NCBI GenBank assembly: GCA_947258585.1
Contig: CAMYIZ010000036.1
Location: forward strand, 1-64,000
Direction of reading: 5' to 3'
Length of the DNA stretch: 64,000 bases
Origin: an uncultured Haliea sp.
GTDB taxonomy: Bacteria; Pseudomonadota; Gammaproteobacteria; Pseudomonadales; Halieaceae
The position numbers and the translations under genes were made by a program. The notes below the pieces were generated by a model. The model had not been told where the DNA came from. It did no database searches and was given only the letters and a program-made list of their open reading frames with translations. Numbering within the stretch: the stretch's first letter is position 1; the number at the start of each line of letters is the position of its first letter. Shown here piece after piece: positions 7,332 through 18,162 of this stretch.

Positions 7332-9335
7332 ATGTTCACCAAATTGCTGATTGCCAACCGCGGCGAAATCGCCTGTCGCATTATCCGCACGGCGCGCCGG
7401 CTCGGCATCGCCACAGTGGCGGTCTACTCCGACGCCGATCGCGAGGCCCTGCATGTGCAACTGGCCGATGAGGCGGTACATATTGGCCCGGCGCCGGCGC
7501 GGGAGAGCTACCTGGTGGTCGATCACATCATCGACGCCGCCCGCAGCACCGGCGCACAGGCCATCCATCCCGGCTATGGCTTCCTGTCGGAGAACGCCGG
7601 TTTCGCCCGGGCCTGCGCCGACCACGGCATCTGCTTCGTGGGTCCGCCCACCGGCGCCATCGAGGCCATGGGCTCGAAGTCCGCGGCCAAGGAGATCATG
7701 GGGGCGGCCGGGGTGCCGCTGGTGCCCGGTTACCACGGCGCCGACCAGGACCCGGCCCTGCTGCAGGCGGAGGCGGACAGGATGGGCTACCCGGTGCTGC
7801 TCAAGGCGACCGCGGGCGGCGGCGGCAAAGGGATGCGCCAGGTGTGGTCCGCGGACGAGTTCGACGCCGCCCTGGCGGCGGCCCAGCGCGAGGCCAGCGC
7901 AAGCTTTGGCGACGCTACCATGCTAGTGGAGAAGTACCTGACCAAACCGCGCCACGTGGAGGTGCAGGTGTTTTGCGACAATCACGGCAACGGTATCTAC
8001 CTGGCGGAGCGGGACTGCTCGGTGCAGCGTCGGCACCAGAAAGTGATCGAGGAGGCGCCAGCCCCGGGCATGACGGCGGCCCTGCGAGAGGCCATGGGCA
8101 CCACGGCGGTGCAGGCGGCGCAGGCCATCGACTACCGCGGCGCCGGCACCGTGGAGTTCCTGCTCGACGAGGACGGCAGCTTCTACTTCATGGAGATGAA
8201 CACCCGCCTGCAGGTGGAACACCCGGTCACCGAAATGATCACCGGCCAGGATCTGGTGGAGTGGCAATTGCGGGTCGCCGCCGGCGAGACCCTGCCCCTG
8301 ACCCAGGACCAACTGGTGCTGCGCGGACACGCGTTCGAGGCACGGGTGTACGCCGAGGACCCGGACAACGATTTCCTGCCGGTGACCGGCACCCTCGCCT
8401 ACCTGCGCCCCCCGGCAGAGTCCCCCCACGTGCGGGTGGACACCGGGGTCCAGCAGGGCGACGAGATCAGCGTGTTCTACGACCCGATGATCGCCAAGCT
8501 GATTGTCTGGGACGAATCCCGGGAACGGGCCCTGCAGCGCCTGGCCACGGCCCTGATGGACTACCGGATCGGCGGCACCGTCACCAACCTCGATTTCCTC
8601 TACAACCTCGCCACCGCGGGGCCTTTCCAGCGCGCTGAACTGGACACCGGCTTTATCGAACGCCACAGTGCGCTGATCTTCCATGAGCGGGAGCAGGATC
8701 TGCAGCGGGAGCTGCCGCTGGCGACGCTGGCCCTGCTCCTCTACCGGCAGCAGCAGGCTGCCCCGGGCAGCGGCAGCGATCCCTGGTCCCCCTGGAACAG
8801 CGGCAACGCCTGGCGCCTGAACGAGCCCCACGCCCACAACTTCGTGCTGCACTGTCACCAGCAGGACTTCCCGGTTGCCGTGACACAACAGCGGGACGGC
8901 CGCTATCACATCCGCAGCAATGGCCGCGAGGATGTCCTGCGCGGGCAGCTCGACGGCGACCTGTTGCAGGTGGAGCACGCCGGTCACCGCCAGCGCGCCA
9001 CCCTGGCCCGTACCGAGGATGGCTTTACCCTGTACCTGGCCGAAGGCGCCTGCCACTTCCGCGAAGTGCGCCCGGACACCGGAGAAGCCGACAACAGCGG
9101 CGCCGGCAGCGGCCTGGTCGCCCCCATGAACGGTACGGTGGTCACCCTGCTGGTCGAGCCCGGCACCCGGGTGGAGGCGAAAGCCCCGCTGCTGGTGATG
9201 GAGGCGATGAAAATGGAACATACCATCCGCGCGCCCGCCGCCGGCGTGGTGGAGCAGTTCTTTTTCGCCGCTGGAGACCTGGTGGACGGCGGCGCGGAGC
9301 TGCTGGCCTTCACCCCCGGGGAGGACACGGCATGA
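7332..9335 (+). CDS. liuD: Methylcrotonyl-CoA carboxylase, biotin carboxylase/carrier (alpha) subunit
   Basis: Carboxylates its own biotin with ATP and bicarbonate and delivers it to LiuB. The 667 residues contain an N-terminal biotin-carboxylase domain ([20 protein letters not shown], the glycine-rich ATP loop [14 protein letters not shown], and the active-site segment [17 protein letters not shown]), a linking BT-type region, and a C-terminal biotinyl domain with EAMKMEHT. Lys627 is the expected biotinylation site. The stop overlaps the liuE start (ATGA). BirA, encoded at 1101-2078, would biotinylate it. Confidence 0.96.
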   Translation: MFTKLLIANRGEIACRIIRTARRLGIATVAVYSDADREALHVQLADEAVHIGPAPARESYLVVDHIIDAARSTGAQAIHPGYGFLSENAGFARACADHGICFVGPPTGAIEAMGSKSAAKEIMGAAGVPLVPGYHGADQDPALLQAEADRMGYPVLLKATAGGGGKGMRQVWSADEFDAALAAAQREASASFGDATMLVEKYLTKPRHVEVQVFCDNHGNGIYLAERDCSVQRRHQKVIEEAPAPGMTAALREAMGTTAVQAAQAIDYRGAGTVEFLLDEDGSFYFMEMNTRLQVEHPVTEMITGQDLVEWQLRVAAGETLPLTQDQLVLRGHAFEARVYAEDPDNDFLPVTGTLAYLRPPAESPHVRVDTGVQQGDEISVFYDPMIAKLIVWDESRERALQRLATALMDYRIGGTVTNLDFLYNLATAGPFQRAELDTGFIERHSALIFHEREQDLQRELPLATLALLLYRQQQAAPGSGSDPWSPWNSGNAWRLNEPHAHNFVLHCHQQDFPVAVTQQRDGRYHIRSNGREDVLRGQLDGDLLQVEHAGHRQRATLARTEDGFTLYLAEGACHFREVRPDTGEADNSGAGSGLVAPMNGTVVTLLVEPGTRVEAKAPLLVMEAMKMEHTIRAPAAGVVEQFFFAAGDLVDGGAELLAFTPGEDTA

Positions 9336-10243
9336 CCCTGCCACAACAAGTGACCCTGGTCGACGTCGGCCCCCGGGACGGGCTGCAGAACGAGCCCGGC
9401 CTCGTCGCCCTGCAAGACAAGCTGCGGCTGATCGACGACCTCGGTGCCGCCGGCCTCCGGGTGATTGAGGCGGGCAGCTTCGTCAACCCGAAGTGGATCC
9501 CGCAAATGGCGGACAGCGAGGCCGTATTTGCCAGTCTGGAGCGCCGGCCCGGGGTTCGCTACAGCGCCCTGACACCGAACCTCAAGGGCTTCGAACGGGC
9601 CCTGGCGGCGGGCGCTGATGAAGTCGCGGTATTCGGCGCGGCCTCGGAGACGTTCTCACAGAAAAATATCAACTGCAGCATCGCCGAGAGCCTGCAGCGC
9701 TTCGAGCCGGTGATGGCGGCGGCGCAGGCGGCAGGCCTGCCAGTGCGCGGCTACGTGTCCTGCGTACTGGGCTGCCCCTATGAGGGTGATATCCCGCCGG
9801 CGGCGGTACTGCGGGTCGCGCGTACGCTGCTGGATATGGGCTGCTACGAGGTCTCCCTGGGGGACACCATCGGCACCGGCAATGCCGGCAGCATGCGGCG
9901 CCTGCTACAGACCCTGCTGGCGGACATTCCGGCGGCGCAACTGGCGCTGCACTGCCACGACACCTACGGCCAGGCTCTGGCCAATATCCTGGTCGGCTTG
10001 CAACATGGTATCGCCACGGTGGATGCCTCCGTCGCCGGACTGGGTGGCTGCCCCTATGCCAGGGGAGCCTCCGGCAACGTCGCCACCGAGGACGTGCTGT
10101 ACATGCTGGACGGACTGGGGATAGCAACCGGCGTCGACCTGCAGGCGCTGGTCGCCGCGGGCCAGCGTATCTCTGCCGCCCTGGGCCGCCCCAGTGGCTC
10201 CCGGGTGGCCCGGGCCCTGGGTGGGGACGGGGAGAACCGCTGA
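9332..10243 (+). CDS. liuE: Hydroxymethylglutaryl-CoA lyase
   Basis: Cleaves HMG-CoA to acetoacetate and acetyl-CoA, the last step of the liu pathway. The 303-residue TIM-barrel protein begins with [16 protein letters not shown] (metal-site Asp and catalytic Arg region) and carries the lyase signature [17 protein letters not shown] with its active-site cysteine, plus the HCHDTYGQ metal-ligand motif. Its ATG overlaps the liuD stop by four bases. No acetoacetate-activating gene follows, so that step must be encoded elsewhere. Confidence 0.95.
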   Translation: MTLPQQVTLVDVGPRDGLQNEPGLVALQDKLRLIDDLGAAGLRVIEAGSFVNPKWIPQMADSEAVFASLERRPGVRYSALTPNLKGFERALAAGADEVAVFGAASETFSQKNINCSIAESLQRFEPVMAAAQAAGLPVRGYVSCVLGCPYEGDIPPAAVLRVARTLLDMGCYEVSLGDTIGTGNAGSMRRLLQTLLADIPAAQLALHCHDTYGQALANILVGLQHGIATVDASVAGLGGCPYARGASGNVATEDVLYMLDGLGIATGVDLQALVAAGQRISAALGRPSGSRVARALGGDGENR

Positions 10244-10301
10244 CATACCGGGGCGGTTCCCGGCGTGGTACAGTCCCGCCCGGGAAGATACGGAAACCTG
10301 C

Positions 10302-10652
10302 ATGTCGCCTTCGCCAGTCACAGTCCAGCGCTACGCAGCCGCCACCATCGTCGCCGCCAGCGGGCTGTTCCAGGTTGCCAGCCTGTGGCGTTTCCGGCTC
10401 AGCGAAGGGGTCCTGCTCACGGCCCTGATCGGCAGCGTCTACCTGCTTATCGCCATCGGGCTGTACGGTCGCTCCCGCTTTACCCTGTTTCTCGCCGCGG
10501 GTGTCTGCGCGGCCTTCCCGGCCCAGCTTCTCGCCGCCGGCCCACCCTGGCCCTGGCCGGCGACGGACGTCCTGCGTTTTGCCTCGGATGTCGCCGTGGT
10601 CGCGCTGTGCGCCCGGGTGCTGTGGTCAGTGCGCAAGCTTCCCAGTATCTAG
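10302..10652 (+). CDS. Small integral membrane protein, unknown function
   Basis: A 116-residue protein beginning MSPSPVTVQRY at 10302, with GGAA upstream. It has about four hydrophobic segments (AAATIVAASGLFQVASL, LLTALIGSVYLLIAIGLYG, FTLFLAAGVCAAFPAQLLAA and a C-terminal VLRFASDVAVVALCARVLW) and a basic tail. I see no enzymatic motif. It sits 58 bases after liuE and 49 bases before the Ada-AlkA gene on the same strand, so it could be co-transcribed with either. Confidence 0.6.
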   Translation: MSPSPVTVQRYAAATIVAASGLFQVASLWRFRLSEGVLLTALIGSVYLLIAIGLYGRSRFTLFLAAGVCAAFPAQLLAAGPPWPWPATDVLRFASDVAVVALCARVLWSVRKLPSI

Positions 10653-10701
10653 GGCCGATTCTGGCTAGCCAGAGCACCGGGGGCCAGCCTATAGTGCGGC
10701 C

Positions 10702-12132
10702 ATGAACACCAGCATCCCGCAGACAGAATCCACCCGCGACCTCGATCCCGAGGCCTGCCAGCGCGCCCGGATGGCCCGCGATGTGCGCTTCGACGGTGTT
10801 TTTTTCCTCGCCGTGCGCACCACCGGCATCTACTGCCGCCCTGTGTGCCCCGCCCGCCCGCCGGCGGAGCGCAACGTCGAGTATTTTCGCGAAGCCAGCC
10901 AGGCCGCGGCGGCCGGTTACCGGCCCTGCCTGCGCTGTCGACCGGAAGCCGCGCCGGGAAGCCCCGCCTGGCAGGGGAGTTCGGTGACGGTACAGCGTGC
11001 CCTGAAACTGATCCGCGCCGGAGCGCTCAACGAGGGCAACCTCGCGGAGCTGTGTGCGAGGCTGGGCGTCGGCGAGCGTTACCTGCGCAAGCTTTTCCAG
11101 CGGGAGCTGGGCGTATCACCGATCGCGGTCGCCCAGAACCAGCGCCTGTTGTTCGCCCGCCAGCTGCTGCAGGAGACCGCAATGCCGGTCGTCGACATCG
11201 CCCTCGCCGCCGGATTCGGCAGCCTGCGGCGCTGCAACAGCGCGTTCCGGGACAGCTTTGGCAAGCCCCCCGGCGCCATGCGACGCCTGCGGCAGCACAG
11301 CGCCGTGAGCCCCTACATCCGCCTGCAGCTGCAGTACCGCCCTCCCTATGACTGGGCCGGTGTGCTGGACTTTTTTGCCCGCCATGCAGTAGAGGGGGTC
11401 GAGCTTGTCGAGGACGGGAGCTACTGGCGCAGGATCCTGTGGCGGGAGCAGACGGGCGAAATACGTGTCCGCCACCTGCCTGCGCGCCGGGCCATCGAAC
11501 TGGAACTGCGACTGCCGGATCTCGCCGGCATGATGCCGGTAGTGCAGAGGGTCCGGCGCATGTTCGACCTGGACGCCAATCCCGCTGTGATTGCCACGGC
11601 GCTGGGGCAGGAGGCCGCGCTGGCAACCCTGCTGCAGCGGTTCCCGGGCATGCGCTCACCGGTGTGCTGGAGTGTTGCCGAGGCGACGGTGCGGGCCGTG
11701 GTCGGCCAGCAGGTCAGCATTGGGGCGGCACGCACGGTGTGCTCACGCCTGGCGGCCGCCGCGGCCCCGGGAACCGGGCAGGCACGCGTATTCCCGGCAC
11801 CGGCGGCCATCGCCGCGCTGGATGACCGCCACTTCCCCATGCCCGCTCGCCGGCGAGACACCCTGCGCGCGGCCTGCGGCCTGCTCACCCGGGAGAGTGA
11901 GCCGACCGAGGAACAGCTGCTGGCGTTGCCCGGAATCGGCCCCTGGACCGCGGCGATGGTCGGGATGCGGGGACACGGCCAGCCGGATGCCTTCCCGCCC
12001 CGCGACCTGGGACTGATGCGGGCCTGGGAGGCCCTGCCCCAGGCGATGGAACCGCTGCACACGGCCAGCGAACGCTGGCGACCCTGGCGCGCCTACGCCG
12101 CCAACCTGCTCTGGCGCAGCCTCGGCCCCTGA
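10702..12132 (+). CDS. Ada-type regulator fused to AlkA DNA-3-methyladenine glycosylase
   Basis: A 476-residue fusion that should sense methylation damage and excise alkylated bases. Residues 1-90 are an Ada N-terminal zinc domain with Cys45, Cys49, Cys76 and Cys79 (YCRPVC and PCLRC), one of which accepts methyl from phosphotriesters in Ada. Residues about 95-190 are an AraC-type helix-turn-helix pair (LAELCARLGVGERYLRKLFQ). The rest is AlkA: an N-terminal beta domain, helix-hairpin-helix LLALPGIGPWTAAMVGM, and Asp435 at the catalytic position of AlkA Asp238. The Ada C-terminal O6-methyltransferase domain is absent, but Ogt is encoded 13 bases downstream. Confidence 0.9.
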   Translation: MNTSIPQTESTRDLDPEACQRARMARDVRFDGVFFLAVRTTGIYCRPVCPARPPAERNVEYFREASQAAAAGYRPCLRCRPEAAPGSPAWQGSSVTVQRALKLIRAGALNEGNLAELCARLGVGERYLRKLFQRELGVSPIAVAQNQRLLFARQLLQETAMPVVDIALAAGFGSLRRCNSAFRDSFGKPPGAMRRLRQHSAVSPYIRLQLQYRPPYDWAGVLDFFARHAVEGVELVEDGSYWRRILWREQTGEIRVRHLPARRAIELELRLPDLAGMMPVVQRVRRMFDLDANPAVIATALGQEAALATLLQRFPGMRSPVCWSVAEATVRAVVGQQVSIGAARTVCSRLAAAAAPGTGQARVFPAPAAIAALDDRHFPMPARRRDTLRAACGLLTRESEPTEEQLLALPGIGPWTAAMVGMRGHGQPDAFPPRDLGLMRAWEALPQAMEPLHTASERWRPWRAYAANLLWRSLGP

Positions 12133-12145
12133 AGGAGAAGACGAT

Positions 12146-12610
12146 GTGAATACCCTGACGATCGACAGCCCCATTGGGCGCCTGCAATTGTTCAGCGACG
12201 GGAATCACCTGACCGCGATCCACTTCCCCGAGCAACATAGCGGCGCAGCGGACTGCGCCAGGCCGGACAGCGTCCTGACCGCAGCGAGAACCCAACTCGA
12301 GGAGTATTTCTCGGGGCGGCGCAAACACTTCACCCTGCCCCTCGCCGCCGGCGGCACCCCCTTCCAGCAGAGCGTGTGGCGGGCGCTGGCCGCCATTCCC
12401 TGGGGGGAGGTCCGCAGCTATCGGGATATCGCGCTCGCCATCGGCAGGCCCAGCGCGGTGCGCGCGGTGGGGGCAGCCAACGGCCGCAACCCGCTGCCGA
12501 TCGTGGTGCCCTGCCATCGGGTGATTGGCGCCAACGGCTCATTGACCGGCTTCGCCGGCGGCCTGCCGCGCAAACGACAGCTGCTGACCCTGGAGGGCAG
12601 CTACGCCTGA
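12146..12610 (+). CDS. ogt: Methylated-DNA-protein-cysteine methyltransferase
   Basis: Removes methyl groups from O6-methylguanine by suicide transfer to its own cysteine. The 154-residue protein has the AGT signature IVVPCHRVIGANG with acceptor Cys123, the DNA-binding segment SYRDIALAIGRPSAVRAVG, and the FAGGLPRKRQLL tail. I take the GTG at 12146, with AAGGAG about nine bases upstream. It lies 13 bases after the Ada-AlkA gene, so the two probably form one adaptive-response unit that together supplies the functions of Ada and AlkA. Confidence 0.93.
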   Translation: MNTLTIDSPIGRLQLFSDGNHLTAIHFPEQHSGAADCARPDSVLTAARTQLEEYFSGRRKHFTLPLAAGGTPFQQSVWRALAAIPWGEVRSYRDIALAIGRPSAVRAVGAANGRNPLPIVVPCHRVIGANGSLTGFAGGLPRKRQLLTLEGSYA

Positions 12611-12617
12611 GCTGAGC

Positions 12618-13550
12618 TCAGGGGCTGTTGGCGATAAAACTGATCCAGGTGGCTTCGTTGATAAAACCGCCGCCCCAGCTGGCCCACTCCTCATCCAGGC
12701 CAGCCTGGACAATACTGTCGACGGACTTGCCGGCGGCCAGCTGCGCCCGGACGGCCCCGCTGGTGGCAACGAGCATGTCCCGGTAACGCTGCAGGTCTGC
12801 CCGGTTGGCAAGGCTGCCGTGGCCGGGCACGATCACCGTGGCCTCATCCACCCGCGCCAGCACCGCCTCGACGGCGGCGATATAGCCCGCCACGGAGCCA
12901 CCGGACCCCAGGTCGACGAAGGGAAAACCGCCATTGAAAAACAGGTCCCCCATGTGGACAACGTTCTCGCTGGTGAAATAGACCACGCTGTCGCCATCGG
13001 TGTGTCCCGCGGCGTGGTGCTGGACCTCGATATCATCGCCGTTGAAGTGCAGCGCCAGCGAGTCGCCGAAGGTGATCACCGGCAGGGCGCCCGCAGGGCT
13101 GGGCTCAACCACGCGATCAAAGAACTTCATGTCCTGCCGGGTGGCCATGCGCTCACGGACATTGGTATGTGCGACCACGACGGCGCCGCGATCGGCCCAG
13201 AACAGGTTGCCGCCCACATGGTCGAAGTGCCAGTGGGTGTTGACGATGAAGCGCGGGTTGGCGTCGGCGCCGACCAGGTCGGTCAGGGCGGCCTCGTAGG
13301 CGGGCACCATTTCCTCGTAGTCATCGTCGATGATCAGAACCCCGTCCTCACCGATGGAGGCCACGACATTGCCGCCGCGGCCTTGCAGCAGGTGCAGGGT
13401 GCCGGTCAGTGAACTGGTGGCTACCGTGCCGTCCTGGGCCACTGCAGTCGTAGCCAGGGCGCAGACGGCGAAGAATGCCGAGGCCAGCAGGGCCGGGGCG
13501 GCAGAGGTGCGGCGGCGTAAGGTCAGGTGCTGTCTGTGGGGCTGGGGCAT
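12618..13550 (-). CDS. Exported metallo-beta-lactamase-fold hydrolase
   Basis: A 310-residue periplasmic protein with an N-terminal signal peptide (basic start, hydrophobic LLASAFFAVCALATT, cleavage near AVAQD). The zinc motif NTHWHFDHVGGN (HxHxDH) is intact, with later ligands in HHAAGHTDGDSVVYF and VPGHGSL. The family includes lactamases, glyoxalases and quinoprotein-associated hydrolases; the substrate is not evident. The 3' end nearly abuts convergent ogt. ydcH lies just beyond its 5' end. Confidence 0.85.
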   Translation of the reverse strand: MPQPHRQHLTLRRRTSAAPALLASAFFAVCALATTAVAQDGTVATSSLTGTLHLLQGRGGNVVASIGEDGVLIIDDDYEEMVPAYEAALTDLVGADANPRFIVNTHWHFDHVGGNLFWADRGAVVVAHTNVRERMATRQDMKFFDRVVEPSPAGALPVITFGDSLALHFNGDDIEVQHHAAGHTDGDSVVYFTSENVVHMGDLFFNGGFPFVDLGSGGSVAGYIAAVEAVLARVDEATVIVPGHGSLANRADLQRYRDMLVATSGAVRAQLAAGKSVDSIVQAGLDEEWASWGGGFINEATWISFIANSP

Positions 13551-13566
13551 GGGGCCTCCCTGGGAG

Positions 13567-13815
13567 TCAGGCGTTGAGATCAGGAATCAATTCGTCCTTC
13601 AGGCGCTCTATGCTGTCCTTCAGGCGCAGCTTTTCCTTCTTCAGGCGCTGCAGCAGGATCTGGTTTTTGTAGGGAAATTCGTACAGCTCGGCGATTTTCT
13701 CGTCCAGCGCACGGTGCCGCGCCATCAGCTGCATCAGCAGCATGGCGGGGGTGAGCTCTTCGTTGGCGGCGTCTTCCTGACCGTTGCCAAACAGGCTGCG
13801 CGGTGGCTCATTCAT
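13567..13815 (-). CDS. YdcH-family small coiled-coil protein (DUF465)
   Basis: An 82-residue protein whose C-terminal two thirds is a charged coiled coil (ARHRALDEKIAELYEF, then LLQRLKKEKLRLKDSIERLKDEL). HRALDEKIAELE followed by LKKEKLRLKDEI is the YdcH/DUF465 signature. The role is unknown; members are small cytosolic proteins. It lies 16 bases upstream of the metallo-beta-lactamase gene on the same strand. Confidence 0.8.
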   Translation of the reverse strand: MNEPPRSLFGNGQEDAANEELTPAMLLMQLMARHRALDEKIAELYEFPYKNQILLQRLKKEKLRLKDSIERLKDELIPDLNA

Positions 13816-13896
13816 TGTTCGACTGGCTCCTGCCCAGGCAGATTCCCGGTGGGTCTCAACTCTATACCTTCTTGCTTTACCGATACAAGCATGCCG

Positions 13897-14784
13897 TCAG
13901 CGCCCGTCCACAGGAGTGGCGTACCGGCGCTGATTGGCCAGCAAGGCCGGCCACAGCGGATTGGCCGCATCGCCCACCGCCAGGAAATCCGCGCTCAGCA
14001 GGGTCTCGCGGCAGTTGTAGCGCAGGGGTTTGCCGTCCAGGCCCAGCACGCTGCCACCAGCGGCCTCGAGCACTGCCTGGCCGGCGGCGACGTCCCATTC
14101 ACAGCAGGGCGAGAACCGGGGGTAGACATCCCCGCGACCCTCGGCCAGGTGACAGAACTTGAGAGCGCTGCCGCTGTTTTCCCGCTGCAGGGGGCCGCGC
14201 TGGGCCTCCAGCCAGGCCAGGCAGGCATCGAGCTGGCGATTGCGGTGACGCCGGCTGGCGAGCACGGTCAGGCCGCGGGGGGCAGCGGCATCACGGTCGT
14301 CTTCCAGCACCCGGGTCGCCAGTGGCCGGCGCTCCCAGGACTCTCCGTCGACCGTGCTGAAGCGCGCGGCAAGACTGCCCGGAATCCCCGCGTAGGCGAG
14401 CTTCTGCAACGGAATATACAGCAGCCCCAGCACCGCGCGATGATCCTCGATCAGGGCGATATTGATGGTGAACTCGCCGTTGCCGGCGACAAACTCCTTG
14501 GTGCCGTCCAGCGGATCCACCATCCAGAAGCGCCGCCAGCTGTGGCGCCGGGCCTTGGTCTCCGGGGAGGATTCCTCGGACAGCAGGGGCACGCCCGGGG
14601 TCAGTTGCGCAAGCCCGTCGCGGAGATGAACGTGGGAGTCGAGATCGGCGTGAGTCAGGGGCGAGTCGTCCGCCTTGGCCCGCAACCCGCTGTCGCCCGG
14701 GGCGTGGTAGTGCCCGCAAATCAGCTCCCCGGCCTCGAAGCAGAGCCGCAACAATGGCTGGATTAAGGCGTTCAAGTCGTCCAC
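13897..14784 (-). CDS. cysQ: 3'(2'),5'-bisphosphate nucleotidase
   Basis: Hydrolyses PAP produced by sulfate assimilation and also acts on inositol monophosphate-like substrates. The 295-residue product has the family metal motifs: LLSEESSPET (Glu ligands), WMVDPLDGTKEF (the DPxDGTxxF signature) and CEWDVAAGQAVLEAAGG (the WDxAAG motif). Residues SPLTHADLDSH match the magnesium-site start. Length is slightly above the E. coli enzyme. It faces yrfG-hslR divergently; nudE usually accompanies cysQ, but is not seen here. Confidence 0.92.
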   Translation of the reverse strand: MDDLNALIQPLLRLCFEAGELICGHYHAPGDSGLRAKADDSPLTHADLDSHVHLRDGLAQLTPGVPLLSEESSPETKARRHSWRRFWMVDPLDGTKEFVAGNGEFTINIALIEDHRAVLGLLYIPLQKLAYAGIPGSLAARFSTVDGESWERRPLATRVLEDDRDAAAPRGLTVLASRRHRNRQLDACLAWLEAQRGPLQRENSGSALKFCHLAEGRGDVYPRFSPCCEWDVAAGQAVLEAAGGSVLGLDGKPLRYNCRETLLSADFLAVGDAANPLWPALLANQRRYATPVDGR

Positions 14785-14921
14785 GACAGCTGTCCATCAG
14801 GAAAGCCCGGAATTATACCACCCTCCCCCACCGTCCCGCGCCCCTCGCCGGGCGCCCCCTGCTGCGCGGCCGGCAAAAAAACGGCATAATGCCCCGCCAC
14901 CCGCAACGGTCACCCGCGCGC

Positions 14922-15607
14922 ATGATTGACTGGGACAGCATCGACACGGTTCTGCTGGACATGGACGGCACCCTGCTCGACCTGCACTTCGACAACTACT
15001 TCTGGCTGGACCACCTGCCGCGCCTCTATGCCGCCAAGCACGGCATCCCCGAGGCCGACGCCACCAGCAGCCTGCACGGGCGCTTCGACGGCCAGCAGGG
15101 CACCCTGGACTGGTACTCCCTGGACTACTGGAGCACCCAGCTGGACATGGACATCCCGGCGCTGAAACGGGAAATCCAGCACATGGTCAGCTTGCGTCCC
15201 TTTGCGCTGGAATTCCTGCAGCAGCTGCACGCCGGCCCCTGCGAGGTCATCCTGGTCACCAACGCCCACCGCAAGACGCTGGATATCAAGATGTCCCAGA
15301 TCGACATCACCCCCTGGTTCGATCGCCTGGTGGTGTCCCACGACCTGCGCGCGCCGAAGGAGGAACAGGCATTCTGGCACGCCCTGCAGCAGCTGCACCC
15401 CTTCAACCCCGTGCGGACCCTGCTGATCGACGATACCGAGAGCGTGCTGGAGTCCGCCCGCCAGTACGGCATCGCCCATCTACTGACCCTGCTGCAACCC
15501 GACAGCCAGCACCAGAAGCGTATCGAAACCCGCTTTCCCGGCATCCATCACTTCGATGAAATCATGCCCGGAACCCTGCCCCGGACCGGCGAGCCGCACA
15601 GCCCGAC

Positions 15608-15611
<4 letters not shown>
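14922..15611 (+). CDS. yrfG: GMP/IMP nucleotidase (HAD family)
   Basis: A 229-residue haloacid-dehalogenase-fold phosphatase. Motif I is LLDMDGTLLDL (nucleophile Asp), motif II LVTNAHR, motif III the Lys in APKEEQAFW, and motif IV LLIDDTESVL. The start MIDWDSIDTVLLDMDGTL at 14922 matches the YrfG family; open sequence upstream overlaps cysQ and lacks similarity. The stop overlaps the hslR start by four bases, reproducing the yrfG-hslR order of E. coli. hslO, which follows in E. coli, is absent. Confidence 0.88.
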
Positions 15612-16003
<392 letters not shown>

Positions 16004-16009
16004 ACCGCC

Positions 16010-17209
<1,200 letters not shown>

Positions 17210-17390
17210 CCGCCTATCCTGCCCCGAAGCGGGCGCCCGCGACAACCCTATTCGCAAGGCCTGCGACTTCCGTCACACCTGAGGCGAACACTGGCTCACG
17301 GTTGCGAACCAGCGCACACTCCCGCAGGGACCGAAATTGCCACCCGCGCGAGATTGGGACAAAATTCGCCTACCGCCACTGGAGCCCGCC

Positions 17391-18113
17391 GTGTATTCCT
17401 GGACTACCATCCGCAACTTCTTCCTGGCCCTGCTGCTGATTCCGGTCGGGCACTTCGCCTGGCTCGCCAGCCAGGACGCCCTGCGGATCACGCAGAACAC
17501 TCCCGCCGCCTGGGAGGATGAACTGCAGGCTTACGCCCGTGCCGACCAGCGCGCGACATTGCCCAACCTGCCTGTCCTGGTGGTCGGTGGCCGCCAGGTC
17601 ACCCTGTGGCAGGGCCTGCCAGAGTTGCTTGCTCCCCGGCCCGTGCTGATGCGCGGCCTGGGCAGCGCCATCGTCGAGGACATCAAGTACCACTACGACC
17701 GGCTGATCGGGTTCTACCGCCCCTCCACCGTGGTGCTGCTGCCCGGCAGCAGCGAATTCCACCTCCGCGACCACAAGAACGCGGCTCTGCTGAAGGAAGC
17801 CATTGAGGCGCTGGAGGCGAAGGATGCCCGACTGCGGGAGAAGGGCCGTTTTATCGTCTTCGTACCCATAAAATCACCCTATTTCCCGGAGGATTTCGCT
17901 ACCATCGACGAGGCGGCGGCACTGCTGCGGAGCTGGGCCTGGGAACGGCCCAGGGTGACGGTGCTGGACCCCAACCCGCTGCTGCAGGATCTGGCCGGCA
18001 AACCCAGCGGGCGCTATTTCCGGCCCAATGGCATACTTCTCAACAGCGCCGGGTACACGCGCCTGGGCTTGATGCTGAAGAACACGCTGGAACGCGGTGC
18101 GGGCCCGACCTGA
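17391..18113 (+). CDS. SGNH-hydrolase-like protein lacking the catalytic residues
   Basis: A 240-residue protein with an N-terminal signal anchor (NFFLALLLIPVGHFAWLA). The middle follows the layout of SGNH hydrolases: VLVVGGRQVTLW where active members have a GSSS/GDS serine loop, GLGSAIVEDIKYHYDRLIGFYRPSTVVLLPGSSEF where they have the block III GxN, and YFRPNGILLNSAGY where they have DGxHLN. Serine, Asp and His are all replaced (Asp to Asn, His to Leu in the last block), so it is probably a non-catalytic relative. GTG 17391 is chosen, with GGAG seven bases upstream. Confidence 0.6.
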   Translation: MYSWTTIRNFFLALLLIPVGHFAWLASQDALRITQNTPAAWEDELQAYARADQRATLPNLPVLVVGGRQVTLWQGLPELLAPRPVLMRGLGSAIVEDIKYHYDRLIGFYRPSTVVLLPGSSEFHLRDHKNAALLKEAIEALEAKDARLREKGRFIVFVPIKSPYFPEDFATIDEAAALLRSWAWERPRVTVLDPNPLLQDLAGKPSGRYFRPNGILLNSAGYTRLGLMLKNTLERGAGPT

Positions 18114-18162
18114 GCGCGAGAGAAAAAACCACATCGCGGCAGGAATGCGCTAGAATTCGGCG

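Noticed and set aside
7923-9344. Open antisense frame opposite liuD
   Set aside because: Same reasoning; the coding signal is clearly that of LiuD.
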